Source of the DNA: Pelagihabitans sp963710535
GTDB lineage: Bacteria > Bacteroidota > Bacteroidia > Flavobacteriales > Flavobacteriaceae
Assembly: GCA_963710535.1 (NCBI GenBank)
Contig: CAVQAW010000003.1
Coordinates: 1 to 64,000, forward strand
DNA length: 64,000 nucleotides
Direction of reading: 5' to 3'
Made by a program: the position numbers and the translations under genes. This document shows, in pieces, positions 17,504 through 26,871 of the stretch. The notes below the pieces were generated by a model that did not search any database, was not told the origin of the DNA, and saw only the letters and a program-made list of their open reading frames with translations. Every line of letters starts with the position of its first letter. Within the stretch, counting starts at the first letter, position 1.

Positions 17504-17922
17504 GTTGTTTTCTTGTTTCTGATCATCCAAGTCTCCGGTTGCTTGATCGGAATAAATCCAAAGGCCTCGTAAAATCCATGGGCGTCGTTCGTACGCAATC
17601 CGATGCCATTGACATTCTGCAATTCGGGCATTTCCACAATATACCGCAACAATTTTTTGCCCAAACCTTGTCCGCGAAGCGCATCTATCACGAAAAAATC
17701 CATGAGCCAAGCGAAAACCACATAGTCTGTAACAACCCTGGCAAAGGCCAGTTGCTGGTTCTTACCATTGAACAGCCCGAAACAAATCGAATTTTCCATC
17801 GACCTGATAACAGCTGCTTGATCACGTCCTTTTGCCCAATAGGCCTGGTTTGATAGAAATTCATGGATCAACTGGATATCCATTTCAGATCGGTCCGTCG
17901 TAATTCGAAATTCTTGTCCCAT
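17500..17922 (-). CDS. GNAT family N-acetyltransferase in the his operon
   Basis: A 140-residue GNAT acetyltransferase with the acetyl-CoA binding loop of motif A, RGQGLGKKLLRYIVE (about residues 87-101), preceded by the VIDALRGQ strand end. The C-terminal segment GFYEAFGFIP is also typical. The substrate is unknown. I start at ATG 17922, which overlaps the hisH stop as TGATG; a GTG one codon earlier is possible. Its stop overlaps the hisA start. It sits between hisH and hisA with no gap, so it must be expressed together with histidine synthesis. Confidence 0.88.
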   Translation of the reverse strand: MGQEFRITTDRSEMDIQLIHEFLSNQAYWAKGRDQAAVIRSMENSICFGLFNGKNQQLAFARVVTDYVVFAWLMDFFVIDALRGQGLGKKLLRYIVEMPELQNVNGIGLRTNDAHGFYEAFGFIPIKQPETWMIRNKKTT

Positions 17923-18503
17923 CACATTTCCAGAAAATTACGAAGTATTCGGGAACCTACGGTACTGCTCTTTTCCGGATGGAACTGGGTTCCATAAAAA
18001 TTATCCTTTCCCAATGCCGCGCTATACCTTAAACCATATTCCGATTCAGCGATGGTGTCCTTGCATATCGGCGCATAAAAACTATGCACCAAATAGATAT
18101 GTTCTTTTTCGGGTATGCCATTAAACAATGGTGATTTTAAATTTTCGATCTGGTTCCATCCTATTTGTGGAACCTTAACTTGCTTCGAAAATTTTACCAC
18201 ATCAACATCAAAGATTCCCAATCCCATGGTATCGCCTTCTGCCGAGGAATGGCACATGAGCTGCATCCCCAGACAAATGCCCAATACGGGCTGCCGAAGC
18301 TTTGGGATTTGCTTGTCCAACCCACTCATCATTAGTTTTGCCATAGCGGTTCCCGCCTCGCCGACCCCGGGAAAGATGACTTTGTCGGCTTCCCCAATTT
18401 CTTGTTCACTGTCGCTTAATGTTGCGCTATAGCCAAGTCGTTCTATGGCAAACTTGATGCTTTGGATATTTCCCGCACCATAATTTATGATCACGATCTT
18501 CAT
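17922..18503 (-). CDS. hisH: Imidazole glycerol phosphate synthase subunit HisH
   Basis: The glutaminase subunit of IGP synthase, 193 residues. The class I glutamine amidotransferase triad is visible: nucleophile C77 in LGICLGMQ, and the His and Glu of the C-terminal QFHPEKSS motif. It supplies ammonia to HisF, encoded three genes downstream. The start overlaps the hisB stop by four bases (ATGA). Confidence 0.96.
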   Translation of the reverse strand: MKIVIINYGAGNIQSIKFAIERLGYSATLSDSEQEIGEADKVIFPGVGEAGTAMAKLMMSGLDKQIPKLRQPVLGICLGMQLMCHSSAEGDTMGLGIFDVDVVKFSKQVKVPQIGWNQIENLKSPLFNGIPEKEHIYLVHSFYAPICKDTIAESEYGLRYSAALGKDNFYGTQFHPEKSSTVGSRILRNFLEM

Positions 18504-19651
18504 AATAATCCTTTTGTTGACGGCAACACCATTTTTTCCACATCGCGCTTTACCGCCATTTTGATCGATTTTGCAAAGGCCTTGAATATTGCCTCTATTT
18601 TATGGTGTTCATTGTCGCCTTCCGCTTTAATGTTCAAATTTGCCTTGGCCCCGTCGGTAAACGATTTGAAGAAATGGTAAAACATCTCAGTGGGCATCTG
18701 CCCGATCATCTCTCGTTTGAATTCCGCATCCCAAACCAGCCAGTTGCGCCCGCCAAAATCGATGGCCACCTGGGCCAGACAATCATCCATCGGCAAACAG
18801 AAACCATAACGTTCAATGCCCATTTTATCGCCCAGTGCCTGCCGAACTACCTCCCCCAGTGCAATTGCCGTATCCTCTATGGTATGGTGTTCATCGACCT
18901 CCAAGTCCCCGTTTACCTTGATCTTCAGGTCCATTTGTCCATGACGGGCCAATTGGTCCAACATATGGTCAAAGAACGCTAGGCCCGTTTCAATTTTGCT
19001 TTTCCCGGTACCATCCAGGTTCAATTCGATCATGATATCCGTTTCATTGGTTTTACGGTGAATTTGGGACGACCTGCCCTTTAATTTTAAAAAAGTGTAG
19101 ATGCTTTCCCAATCATTGCTTTCGAGCCCGATATAAGCATCGAGTGCTTCACGTTTTACGGTAATTTCCTTGGTGCCCAAATTGGTGTTGTCATTAATAA
19201 AAATGCCCTTGGCACCAAGATTTTTGGCCAGCTCCATATCGGTCAACCGATCGCCGATCACAAATGAATTTGCCAAATCGTAATCCGGTGAAAAGTATTC
19301 GGTCAACAGTCCGGTTCCCGGTTTACGGGTTGTGGCATTTTCATGTGGAAAGGTTCTATCGATAAAAACATTATTGAAAACTACCCCTTCATTTTCAAAT
19401 ACCTTAAGTATAAAATTATGTACGGGCCAGAAAGTAGCCTCCGGGAGCGAAGCCGTTCCCAATCCGTCCTGATTGGTCACCATTACCAATTCAAAATCGA
19501 GTTCCTTGGCAATTTTCCCCAAGAACGTGAGCACCTTCGGATAAAAATCTATTTTATCAAAGGCATCTACCTGTTCATCCTGGGGTTCTCTCACCATGGT
19601 ACCATCGCGATCGATGAACAAGACACGTTTTTTATTTTTGATGCTATTCAT
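18500..19651 (-). CDS. hisB: Bifunctional histidinol-phosphatase / imidazole glycerol phosphate dehydratase
   Basis: A 383-residue fusion that catalyses two non-consecutive histidine steps. The N-terminal HAD-type phosphatase (about 1-165) has the DxD nucleophile pair D14 and D16 in FIDRDGTMV and the later VIGDRLTD motif. The dehydratase half begins near residue 200 with TNETDIMIELNLDGTG and has the metal-binding EHHTIED and EHHKIEAIFKAF motifs. The fused form is shared with enterobacteria and is usual in Bacteroidota. It overlaps hisC by eight bases and hisH by four. Confidence 0.96.
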   Translation of the reverse strand: MNSIKNKKRVLFIDRDGTMVREPQDEQVDAFDKIDFYPKVLTFLGKIAKELDFELVMVTNQDGLGTASLPEATFWPVHNFILKVFENEGVVFNNVFIDRTFPHENATTRKPGTGLLTEYFSPDYDLANSFVIGDRLTDMELAKNLGAKGIFINDNTNLGTKEITVKREALDAYIGLESNDWESIYTFLKLKGRSSQIHRKTNETDIMIELNLDGTGKSKIETGLAFFDHMLDQLARHGQMDLKIKVNGDLEVDEHHTIEDTAIALGEVVRQALGDKMGIERYGFCLPMDDCLAQVAIDFGGRNWLVWDAEFKREMIGQMPTEMFYHFFKSFTDGAKANLNIKAEGDNEHHKIEAIFKAFAKSIKMAVKRDVEKMVLPSTKGLL

Positions 19652-20696
19652 TATCTATGGATTTTAAAACTGCTTTCAATTTTAGATTTTCTTCTGGCGT
19701 GCCTACCGTAAAACGAAGTGTATTCGAGCATAGGGGTTGTGTTGACCGATTTCTGACCACGATACCCTTTTGCAATAATTGTTGATAACGTTTTTCGGCA
19801 TCGTCTACCTTGACCAGGATAAAATTGGAATCTGAAGGATAAACATATTCCACAAAGCGCAATTGCCGCAATACAGAGTCCAAAAGGGCGCGTTGTCTCA
19901 ATAATTCAGTTACTTCAGCTTTGACCGATTCCGTTTTGGCTATCCTGTCTAAAGCACGTTGCTGTGTGAGTTCGTTGACGTTGTATGGAGGTTTGATCTT
20001 GTTGAGCACTTTGATGATTACCGGGGAAGCCGCACAAATTCCCAGGCGAATCCCTGCCAGTCCATAAGCTTTGGATAAGGTTTGGGTTACGACCAGATTT
20101 GGAAAATCGGCCAGTCGCAATATCCAACTTTCATTGGGGGCAAAATCAATATAGGCCTCATCGATGACCACCAACCCATTGAAATTGCTCAACAAGGCTT
20201 CGATTTTAACGGCATCAAAACTGTTGGCCGTAGGATTGTTGGGGGAACAGAGAAATATTAGTTTGGTATGGCTATCGATCGTTTTTAAAATTTGATCCAC
20301 ATTGGGCTGGAAATCCCGGCTTAAAACCACCTCGCGGTTCTCGATATTATTGATTCCCGCCAAAACCTGGTACATTCCATAGGTAGGTGGCAACGTAATC
20401 ACATTGTCTGTCTTGGGTTCACAAAAGGCACGGAACAGCAGATCCAAAACTTCATCGCTACCATTGCCCAAAAGTAATTGATCGGTATCGATGCCCAGTC
20501 GCAAGGCCAAGACCGATTTCAAATTCCGCTGCTGTGGATCGGGATAACGGTTCACGCCATTTTCAAAAGGATTTTCGTTGGCGTCTAAAAACACCATCTC
20601 CGTACCGTTGGCCACATATTCGTCCCGGGCCGAAGAATACGGTTTTAAACCCTTCACATTTTCACGTACGATCGAGTCAATATTGAAGCCTTTCAT
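19644..20696 (-). CDS. hisC: Histidinol-phosphate aminotransferase
   Basis: A 350-residue fold type I PLP aminotransferase converting imidazole acetol phosphate and glutamate to histidinol phosphate. The Schiff-base lysine is K209 in TLSKAYGLAGIRLG; other family features are CSPNNPTAN (about 150-158) and VVIDEAYIDF (about 176-185). Length is normal. The start overlaps the hisD stop by four bases (ATGA) and the 3' end overlaps hisB. Confidence 0.95.
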   Translation of the reverse strand: MKGFNIDSIVRENVKGLKPYSSARDEYVANGTEMVFLDANENPFENGVNRYPDPQQRNLKSVLALRLGIDTDQLLLGNGSDEVLDLLFRAFCEPKTDNVITLPPTYGMYQVLAGINNIENREVVLSRDFQPNVDQILKTIDSHTKLIFLCSPNNPTANSFDAVKIEALLSNFNGLVVIDEAYIDFAPNESWILRLADFPNLVVTQTLSKAYGLAGIRLGICAASPVIIKVLNKIKPPYNVNELTQQRALDRIAKTESVKAEVTELLRQRALLDSVLRQLRFVEYVYPSDSNFILVKVDDAEKRYQQLLQKGIVVRNRSTQPLCSNTLRFTVGTPEENLKLKAVLKSIDNE

Positions 20697-21979
20697 TTCT
20701 TGATGTCTTTAAGTCGAAGGGTCACCGCATTTTTGTGGGCCTGCAGGCCCTCTGCCTCGGCCATGATCTCAATGGCCGATCCTATTTTGAGCAATCCGCC
20801 TTCGGTGATTTTCTGAAATGTCATGCTTTTCATAAAACTGTCCAAATTTACCCCGCTATACTGTTTTGCATAGCCATTCGTAGGTAGGGTATGATTGGTC
20901 CCGGAGGCATAGTCGCCTGCGCTTTCTGGCGTATAGTTACCGATGAAAACCGATCCGGCATTCTGAATGTGTTTTAGGTAAAACTCCTCGTTTCCCACAC
21001 AGATGATATAGTGTTCGGGCCCATACTCATTGATCAAATCGATGGCATCGATATCGTTTTCCAAATAGATCAGTTTGCTGTTGTCCATAGCCTTTTGTGC
21101 AATCGACTTTCTTGGCAGCAACTGGATCTGTGCGTCGATTTCCCGCTCCACCTTATCGATGAGTTGTTTTGAGGTGGAAACCAAGATAACCTGGCTGTCT
21201 GCCCCGTGTTCTGCCTGGCTTAACAAGTCGGAGGCCACATAGGCCGCATTGGCGGTATCATCGGCCACGACCAATAGTTCACTGGGTCCTGCAGGCATGT
21301 CAATGGCTACCCCGTATTTGGTTGCGATTTGTTTGGACACGGTGACGTATTGGTTCCCCGGGCCAAATATTTTATAAACTTTTGGAATCGTCGCCGATCC
21401 GAATGTCATCCCAGCGATAGCCTGAATACCTCCCAGTTTAAAAATTTGTGTCACACCACATAAAGCTGCGGTAAAGAGGATGGCAGGGTCAATGTTGCCC
21501 TCACGATCTGGGGGCGTACAAAGCACAATTTCCTGGCAACCGGCAATTTTGGCCGGAATGGCCAACATTAAAATGGTTGAGAACAAAGGCGCAGTACCCC
21601 CTGGAATATACAGACCGACTTTCTGGATAGGACGTTTTTCCTGCCAGCAGCGTACCCCTTCCATGGTGTCCAATTCGATCCGATCTGTCTTTTGGGCCAT
21701 ATGGAAGGCTTCTATATTACTTTTCGCCAAACGTATGGCCTTTTGTAAAGGCTCAGGGACAATTTTGTTGACCTCTTCCAAGGCAGTTGTGGACACCCTA
21801 AAATCATCCAAGAGAACCCTGTCGAATTTTTGGGTATACTGCTGAAGGGCCCTGTCGCCAGTTTGTTGTACTTCCTTGAATATGGCCTCTACCGTAGCCT
21901 CCAATTCGTCGAGGGTTTGGGTTGGCCGTTTTAGCAACTTAAACCAGTCTTTTCTTGGGGGGTTGAAAATCTTTTTCAT
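20693..21979 (-). CDS. hisD: Histidinol dehydrogenase
   Basis: The zinc- and NAD-dependent enzyme that oxidises histidinol to histidine, the last step of the pathway. I choose ATG 21979 (MKKIFNPPRKDW), giving 428 residues and a TGATG overlap with the hisG stop; the upstream in-frame extension lies within hisG. Family features include YIPGGTAPLFSTILMLAIPA, GPGNQYVTVSKQIA, MPAGPSELLVVAD and SAGDYASGTNHTLPTNGYA with the active-site histidine region. Confidence 0.95.
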   Translation of the reverse strand: MKKIFNPPRKDWFKLLKRPTQTLDELEATVEAIFKEVQQTGDRALQQYTQKFDRVLLDDFRVSTTALEEVNKIVPEPLQKAIRLAKSNIEAFHMAQKTDRIELDTMEGVRCWQEKRPIQKVGLYIPGGTAPLFSTILMLAIPAKIAGCQEIVLCTPPDREGNIDPAILFTAALCGVTQIFKLGGIQAIAGMTFGSATIPKVYKIFGPGNQYVTVSKQIATKYGVAIDMPAGPSELLVVADDTANAAYVASDLLSQAEHGADSQVILVSTSKQLIDKVEREIDAQIQLLPRKSIAQKAMDNSKLIYLENDIDAIDLINEYGPEHYIICVGNEEFYLKHIQNAGSVFIGNYTPESAGDYASGTNHTLPTNGYAKQYSGVNLDSFMKSMTFQKITEGGLLKIGSAIEIMAEAEGLQAHKNAVTLRLKDIKK

Positions 21980-22836
21980 CACAGGACCATTTTTTCGATT
22001 GGGCATACCAGAATACCTTCAGCCCCAGCTTCCTTCAGTTCATCGATCACTTCCCAAAACTTATCTTTATTGAGTACAGTGTGCACCGAGCTCCATCCTT
22101 CCTCCGCCAATGGCAATACCGTTGGACTTCGCATGCCGGGCAGCAGTTTCAAAATTCCTTTCAATTTATCATTGGGAGCGTTGAGCAATATGTATTTAGA
22201 TTGTCTTGCCTGTAAGACCGACTTAATTCTGAACTGCAATTTTGAAAGGATCTGTCTTCTTTCATCAGAAATCTTTGGAGATACCGCCAAAACAGCCTCA
22301 CTGGTGAGCATTACCTCTACCTCTTTGAGGTTGTTTTTGAAAAGCGTGCTGCCACTTGAAACAATGTCGCAAATTGCATCGGCAAGGCCTATATTTGGGG
22401 CGATTTCCACCGAACCATTGATAATGTGCAATTCGGCCGACACGCCTTTTGCCGTTAAATATTGTTGTACCGTATTGGGATATGAAGTGGCGATACGTTT
22501 CCCCTGTAAATCCTGTATAGATTGATATCTGACCGATTTGGGAACCGCTAAGGAAACCTTACATTTAGAGAACCCGAGCTTTTCCGCTACGGTGATGTCC
22601 TCTCCTTTTTCCACCAGTACATTTTCACCTATGATCGCAATATCAACCACACCGTCTCTCAAATATTGGGGGATATCACCGTTTCGGAGATAAAAAACCT
22701 CCAACGGAAAGTTGCGTGAAGAAGCCTTCAGCTGATCCTTGCCATTATCGATGGAGATGCCACAATCTTTTAATATATCGAGCGATTCTTCATTGAGCCT
22801 GCCCGCTTTTTGAATGGCAATTCTAATTTTCATCAT
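21979..22836 (-). CDS. hisG: ATP phosphoribosyltransferase (long form)
   Basis: The first and committed enzyme of histidine synthesis, condensing ATP and PRPP. With 285 residues it is the long form, whose C-terminal domain (about 215-285) gives feedback inhibition by histidine. The PRPP loop region is DIVSSGSTLFKNNL, and catalytic-domain segments IRIAIQKAGRL and VVDIAIIGENVL are clear. It is the first structural gene of the operon and lies about 66 bases downstream of the attenuator hairpin, so it is controlled by transcription attenuation as well as by feedback. Confidence 0.96.
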   Translation of the reverse strand: MMKIRIAIQKAGRLNEESLDILKDCGISIDNGKDQLKASSRNFPLEVFYLRNGDIPQYLRDGVVDIAIIGENVLVEKGEDITVAEKLGFSKCKVSLAVPKSVRYQSIQDLQGKRIATSYPNTVQQYLTAKGVSAELHIINGSVEIAPNIGLADAICDIVSSGSTLFKNNLKEVEVMLTSEAVLAVSPKISDERRQILSKLQFRIKSVLQARQSKYILLNAPNDKLKGILKLLPGMRSPTVLPLAEEGWSSVHTVLNKDKFWEVIDELKEAGAEGILVCPIEKMVL

Positions 22837-22899
22837 TTATAACTTTTTTGTTCCTTACGGTTATTAACTCTTTTAAAATGGATTTGATCTGAATCATCC

Positions 22900-22937
22900 T
22901 TAAAAACAAAACCCGTTTGATTTCTCAAACGGGTTGT
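22900..22937 (-). terminator. Attenuator terminator of the his operon
   Basis: On the minus strand ACCCGTTTGA and TCAAACGGGT (plus coordinates 22911-22920 and 22925-22934) form a perfect 10-bp stem with a GAAA loop, followed by TTTGTTTTTA. It lies between the His-rich leader peptide and hisG and is the expected attenuator. Confidence 0.93.
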
Positions 22938-22966
22938 AAAATATGTTGTACTACGACAATACACTT

Positions 22967-23020
22967 TTACCTCGCTTGAGCGCAGTGGTAAAAATGATGA
23001 TGTGTAGTTTTGTTTCTCAT
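22967..23020 (-). CDS. hisL: his operon leader peptide
   Basis: A 17-residue reading frame on the minus strand, MRNKTTHHHFYHCAQAR, with four histidines within six residues. It ends about 30 bases before the terminator stem that precedes hisG. By the known logic of enterobacterial hisL, a ribosome stalled at the His codons when charged tRNA-His is short should favour an antiterminator structure and allow transcription of the operon; when histidine is plentiful the leader is finished and the terminator forms. There is no Shine-Dalgarno sequence before the ATG, as is normal in Bacteroidota. The call rests on position and composition together. Confidence 0.9.
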   Translation of the reverse strand: MRNKTTHHHFYHCAQAR

Positions 23021-23075
23021 AGAGCCGTAAAATTAAAACATTTTGGCTTTCAAAAAAAGTCCGATGTAAAAATTA

Positions 23076-23894
23076 TTAATTATTTCCCAGAATTATTGGC
23101 ATACCGGTATCGCCGCTACCTATGATCACTACTTTCGAATTGGGAGACTCGGCCAGCTTTAAAGTGGCCTCTATACCTTTGTCCCTCAAAATTTGATCGT
23201 TCAGGGAGGCGCTCAAAATGCGGTTGGCATCCGCTTTTCCTTGGGCTTCTATACGTACTTTCTGTGCCTCTTTATCTGCTGTAACCAAACGAAACTCGTA
23301 TTCCAACGATTCTTGTTCCTGCTTCAGTTTGCGTTCAATGGCTTCCTTAATTGTTGGGGGCAATGTTACATCGCGCACCAAAACGTCGTTGAGCTGAATA
23401 TACTGCGGTTCGAGAATCTTCTTGGTTTCTTCGTAAATCTCATTTTGAATGGCATCGCGCTTCGTCGAATATAACTGTTCTGGGGTATATCGACCTACAA
23501 CGCTACGGGTTGCAGAACGGATGGCCGGAATGATCACGCTGTTCAAATATTGTTCCCCTCTGGTTTGGTGCAACAAACCAACAGTTTGGGCCTGAGGCTG
23601 GTAAAGCACGGAAGCATCCAGTTTAATTTCCAGGCCGTTGGAAGATAAGACCGACATTTCCCGTTCGAAAAGTTCCTGTTGCCTTACGTTATAAGTAAAT
23701 ACTTTGTTCCAAGGGGCCACGATATGAAATCCCTCTCCCAAAGCAGGTTCATCGGTGACCACCCCTTGCCCGAAGGTCTGGTAAAGCACGCCTGCCTCCC
23801 CGGAGCCAATGGTCACGGCCGATTTGGTTATTAAGATGATCAAGGCGATGATGATGAAGATTGCCGGTAGGGCAATTTTTGGTAATTTGTCCAT
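23076..23894 (-). CDS. Prohibitin/SPFH family membrane protein
   Basis: A 272-residue protein with an N-terminal membrane segment (about residues 7-25), an SPFH/band 7 domain (about 27-200, including VTDEPALGEGFHIVAPWNKV and the RSVVGRYTPEQLYSTKRDAI segment) and a helical, coiled-coil-like C-terminal region (about 180-250). Prohibitin-like proteins form ring assemblies in membranes and often modulate proteases. It is the last gene of the minus-strand block that includes fabG and sucD, and lies just upstream of the his leader, with about 55 bases between its stop and the leader start. Confidence 0.88.
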   Translation of the reverse strand: MDKLPKIALPAIFIIIALIILITKSAVTIGSGEAGVLYQTFGQGVVTDEPALGEGFHIVAPWNKVFTYNVRQQELFEREMSVLSSNGLEIKLDASVLYQPQAQTVGLLHQTRGEQYLNSVIIPAIRSATRSVVGRYTPEQLYSTKRDAIQNEIYEETKKILEPQYIQLNDVLVRDVTLPPTIKEAIERKLKQEQESLEYEFRLVTADKEAQKVRIEAQGKADANRILSASLNDQILRDKGIEATLKLAESPNSKVVIIGSGDTGMPIILGNN

Positions 23895-23909
23895 TTATTC
23901 TATTTTTTT

Positions 23910-25940
23910 TTAAGTTAAACCGTTGTATTTCCTGATAAACCACTCTAAAGATAGTGCGGCTACTATCATTCCCAATAAGTATCGGAAATCGATTAAAGGT
24001 ACGACATTTTGTTCGCTTTTCTGTGTCGGTACAAACTGATCGGTCTTGAGCAAATCAGCGACCATCCGAGCGGTTTCCGAAGGAGGATAGGATTGACCAT
24101 CGGTACTTGCCGAGAATCGTTGCAATTTTCGGTAATCGCTCGATAACAACTGTTGCTCCAAATCAAAATCAAGGATAACAAAATGACCCGTCTCTTTAAG
24201 GTCTTCGGTTTCCACCAAGGCCGTAAATGCATATTCACCTGGAGGAAGACCGGTTAAATCGGCCTCATAATATCCGTTTTTTAGCAGCATGGGTATTTCC
24301 AATGGGGCGCCCGATTCTTTTTGTTTTAATTGAAGGATAATAGTGGCATTGGAATCGAAAACATAGGCCGCATCGAAATAAACCGCGGTAAGTTTGGCTT
24401 GATTGCTTTCCTCATAAACCGGTCGGTAGTCTACTGAAAACCTATTTTTGGACTTATTTGTGGTGAGATAGAGCACCAATTTGCCCATGAAGTCATCGAA
24501 GTTGTCAAAACTCTGGGAATTGCGATACGATTGCATCCGCCATTTCCAAATATTCTCGCCAAACAATACAGCCTCGCGCTCCGGACTTGAAGACATCAGC
24601 ACCAACATCGGCTCTCCCATATCTATTCCCTTGATGCGCTGGGTGATCAAAGTTTCATGCGACTTGTTGATAATGGCTTCGCCCAAATCGTTTTCCAATG
24701 GCGGATAGTCTTCTATCGAAACATCAGCGATATTGAATAAAGTAAATCCACGGTTGATCTGGGGGGTGACCTCTTCAGACTGGAAATAGCTTTTATAAGT
24801 AAAACTGTTCTGAATCAAATTTAAAAAGTTCCAATCGGTCTGCGGACCCGTAATGGTGAAACTATTGCCTTTTCTCTGTTTTATATGTTGATAAATCGGT
24901 CTAAAGGAAGCCGTTGGCTGATACAGCACGAAAAGATCTATTTCTTCCAAAGTATTCGGATTTACCGTAGGTTTTAAAATAGATACCGATCGCTGTTCAT
25001 TGCTTTCAATGCTCTTTTTTATCGCCCCCAAATCGGGATGCATGATTTCTGAAAAAATGGCAACGTTCGTCTTCTCATCAATGACCTCTATGGCAAGCTG
25101 TCTTCGATTGTTGACCGTATTTCTTTCATTTTCAAGACTTTCTACCGAGACTGAAATATTCTTCAATCCCACCGACCTGGCATCGACCAGGGTATTGATG
25201 GTTTTACTTCTTTCCGATTTTGTTAAATCGATACTTTCCCTATAAACCGATGTACCATCAACAGCGACGTTGAGCGTCGTGGTTGCGGTACCGTTACCTT
25301 CATAGTTGACATATACCTCCAGCGGGAATTTATTGTTTAAAAAGGCATAGCGATTGGCAATGACTTGTGAAATGCGAAGGTCTTCATATCTGGTGGTGTC
25401 TCCCACAACAATGGAATATACCGGTCTGTTGAGGCTATTGCCGTAATACTCGTAGTCTTCTCCCAAGGTTTGATTGCCATCAGAAATCAGGACGATGGCT
25501 CCAGGGGACTTACCTGCGATGGCCTGGACCGATTTTAGCGCTTTTGTTATGTTGGTATTGTTTTCATCGTATCTGAGACTGTCGTTGGAATTCAAATCAT
25601 CCCCAAAACCGTAAAACTGCATATCGAACCTTTCCGACAGCGCTTTGGCTTGGTTTAAGATCTCCAGGGGTTTTTGCACATCGGCCTCATTTACGGATGA
25701 CGAATTGTCGACAAGCACCCAAAGCTTCGACTTTTCCAGAATGTAATTGTTCCTTTTAAAAAGGGGATTGATCAATAAGAGAAGAAGGCCAAACCAACTT
25801 AAAAAACGAAGTGAGGAAAGCAGGATGCCTAATTTTCCGATCGCCTTATGTCTATATCGGTATTGAAAAAGGACGAGTCCCAAGGCCAGAATAGCGGCCA
25901 ATATTATAAATGGTACAGGTTGTTGCATAGGCATGGGCAT
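23910..25940 (-). CDS. Membrane-anchored VWA domain protein
   Basis: A 676-residue protein with two hydrophobic segments at about 9-27 and 40-58, then a VWA-like domain whose metal-site motif is D78, S80, S82 in VDNSSS, followed by the ISDGNQT motif typical of the fold. A long extracytoplasmic region of beta-rich segments follows, and a final hydrophobic segment lies near 650-668 (LLGMIVAALSLEWFIRKY). The layout resembles BatA/BatB-type and 'glutamine amidotransferase-like' membrane proteins of Bacteroidota, often found near MoxR genes. The exact role is unknown. It is 15 bases upstream of the prohibitin gene on the same strand. Confidence 0.78.
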   Translation of the reverse strand: MPMPMQQPVPFIILAAILALGLVLFQYRYRHKAIGKLGILLSSLRFLSWFGLLLLLINPLFKRNNYILEKSKLWVLVDNSSSVNEADVQKPLEILNQAKALSERFDMQFYGFGDDLNSNDSLRYDENNTNITKALKSVQAIAGKSPGAIVLISDGNQTLGEDYEYYGNSLNRPVYSIVVGDTTRYEDLRISQVIANRYAFLNNKFPLEVYVNYEGNGTATTTLNVAVDGTSVYRESIDLTKSERSKTINTLVDARSVGLKNISVSVESLENERNTVNNRRQLAIEVIDEKTNVAIFSEIMHPDLGAIKKSIESNEQRSVSILKPTVNPNTLEEIDLFVLYQPTASFRPIYQHIKQRKGNSFTITGPQTDWNFLNLIQNSFTYKSYFQSEEVTPQINRGFTLFNIADVSIEDYPPLENDLGEAIINKSHETLITQRIKGIDMGEPMLVLMSSSPEREAVLFGENIWKWRMQSYRNSQSFDNFDDFMGKLVLYLTTNKSKNRFSVDYRPVYEESNQAKLTAVYFDAAYVFDSNATIILQLKQKESGAPLEIPMLLKNGYYEADLTGLPPGEYAFTALVETEDLKETGHFVILDFDLEQQLLSSDYRKLQRFSASTDGQSYPPSETARMVADLLKTDQFVPTQKSEQNVVPLIDFRYLLGMIVAALSLEWFIRKYNGLT

Positions 25941-26041
25941 CCGAGGGTGTTTTTGGGTCTGGGAAGCCAGTTACATTTGGGGCCGGAAAACAAATTTTGT
26001 TAAGACACCTTCAATAGTGTCAAGTATTACAAAGGAAGTGT

Positions 26042-26788
26042 TCAGGTCAGCATTCCCCCATCGACGTTCAATACTTGTCCGGTAATATAGGCCGACAGAT
26101 CCGAGGCCAAAAACAAACAGGCGTTGGCCACGTCTTCAGGAGTGCCGCCCCTTTTGAGCGGAATGCCATCGCGCCATCCTTGTACTACTTTCTCATCCAA
26201 TTTATCCGTCATTTCGGTTTCTATAAAACCTGGAGCAATCGCATTGCAACGAATATTCCTAGACCCCAATTCCAATGCCACTGATTTGGTGAAACCGATC
26301 ATACCTGCCTTTGAAGCTGCGTAGTTGGTCTGGCCGGCATTTCCTTTTACACCGACCACGCTGCTCATGTTAATGATGGACCCTTTTCGTTGTTTGAGCA
26401 TGGTGCGCTGAACGGCTTTTGTCATGTTAAACACCGACTTCAGGTTGGTTTCGATGACACTGTCGAAATCTTCTTCCCCCATGCGCATCAACAGGTTATC
26501 CTTGGTGATGCCCGCATTATTGACCAAAACGTCGATTCCTCCAAAATCTTCCAAAACTTTCGTGATGAGTTCCTCGGATTGCTCGTAACTGGCCGCATTG
26601 CTTTTATAGGCTTTGGCCTTAACCCCGGTCGACTGCAATTTCTTTTCCAATTCCAAAGCCGGGGCTTCGCTCGAGCTATAGGTAAAGGCAACATTGGCCC
26701 CATTTTCCGCAAAAACCTGAGCAATGCCCATACCAATGCCTCGACTGGCACCTGTAATGATCACATTTTTTCCTTCGAGTAGTTTCAT
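26042..26788 (-). CDS. fabG: 3-oxoacyl-[acyl-carrier-protein] reductase
   Basis: A 248-residue short-chain dehydrogenase that reduces 3-oxoacyl-ACP with NADPH in fatty acid elongation. The cofactor motif TGASRGIGMGIA is at residues 13-24, the NNAG motif near residue 90, and the catalytic Ser and YAASKAG motif (Tyr and Lys) near 140-157. The C-terminal GQVLNVDGGM is typical. Length matches FabG. It follows sucD after a terminator-like hairpin, so it may have its own promoter in the 166-base gap. Confidence 0.92.
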   Translation of the reverse strand: MKLLEGKNVIITGASRGIGMGIAQVFAENGANVAFTYSSSEAPALELEKKLQSTGVKAKAYKSNAASYEQSEELITKVLEDFGGIDVLVNNAGITKDNLLMRMGEEDFDSVIETNLKSVFNMTKAVQRTMLKQRKGSIINMSSVVGVKGNAGQTNYAASKAGMIGFTKSVALELGSRNIRCNAIAPGFIETEMTDKLDEKVVQGWRDGIPLKRGGTPEDVANACLFLASDLSAYITGQVLNVDGGMLT

Positions 26789-26871
26789 GATATTTTTTTA
26801 TTGGTTCGGTGATTTAATTTAGTGTTGTCTTGGGTAAGGAGCACAAACAGTTGTGGGGCCTTTTTTTGAAT

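Noticed and set aside
17503..17710. N-terminal extension of HisA
   Set aside because: The upstream open frame lies within the GNAT gene and lacks similarity; the start MRIIPAID with the catalytic aspartate at residue 8 is the family start.
23021..23075. Bacteroidota-type promoter (TTG at -33, TAnnTTTG at -7) before the his leader
   Set aside because: Only an imperfect TAATTTTA with a nearby TTG is present, too close to the leader start; the real promoter may lie within the end of the prohibitin gene.
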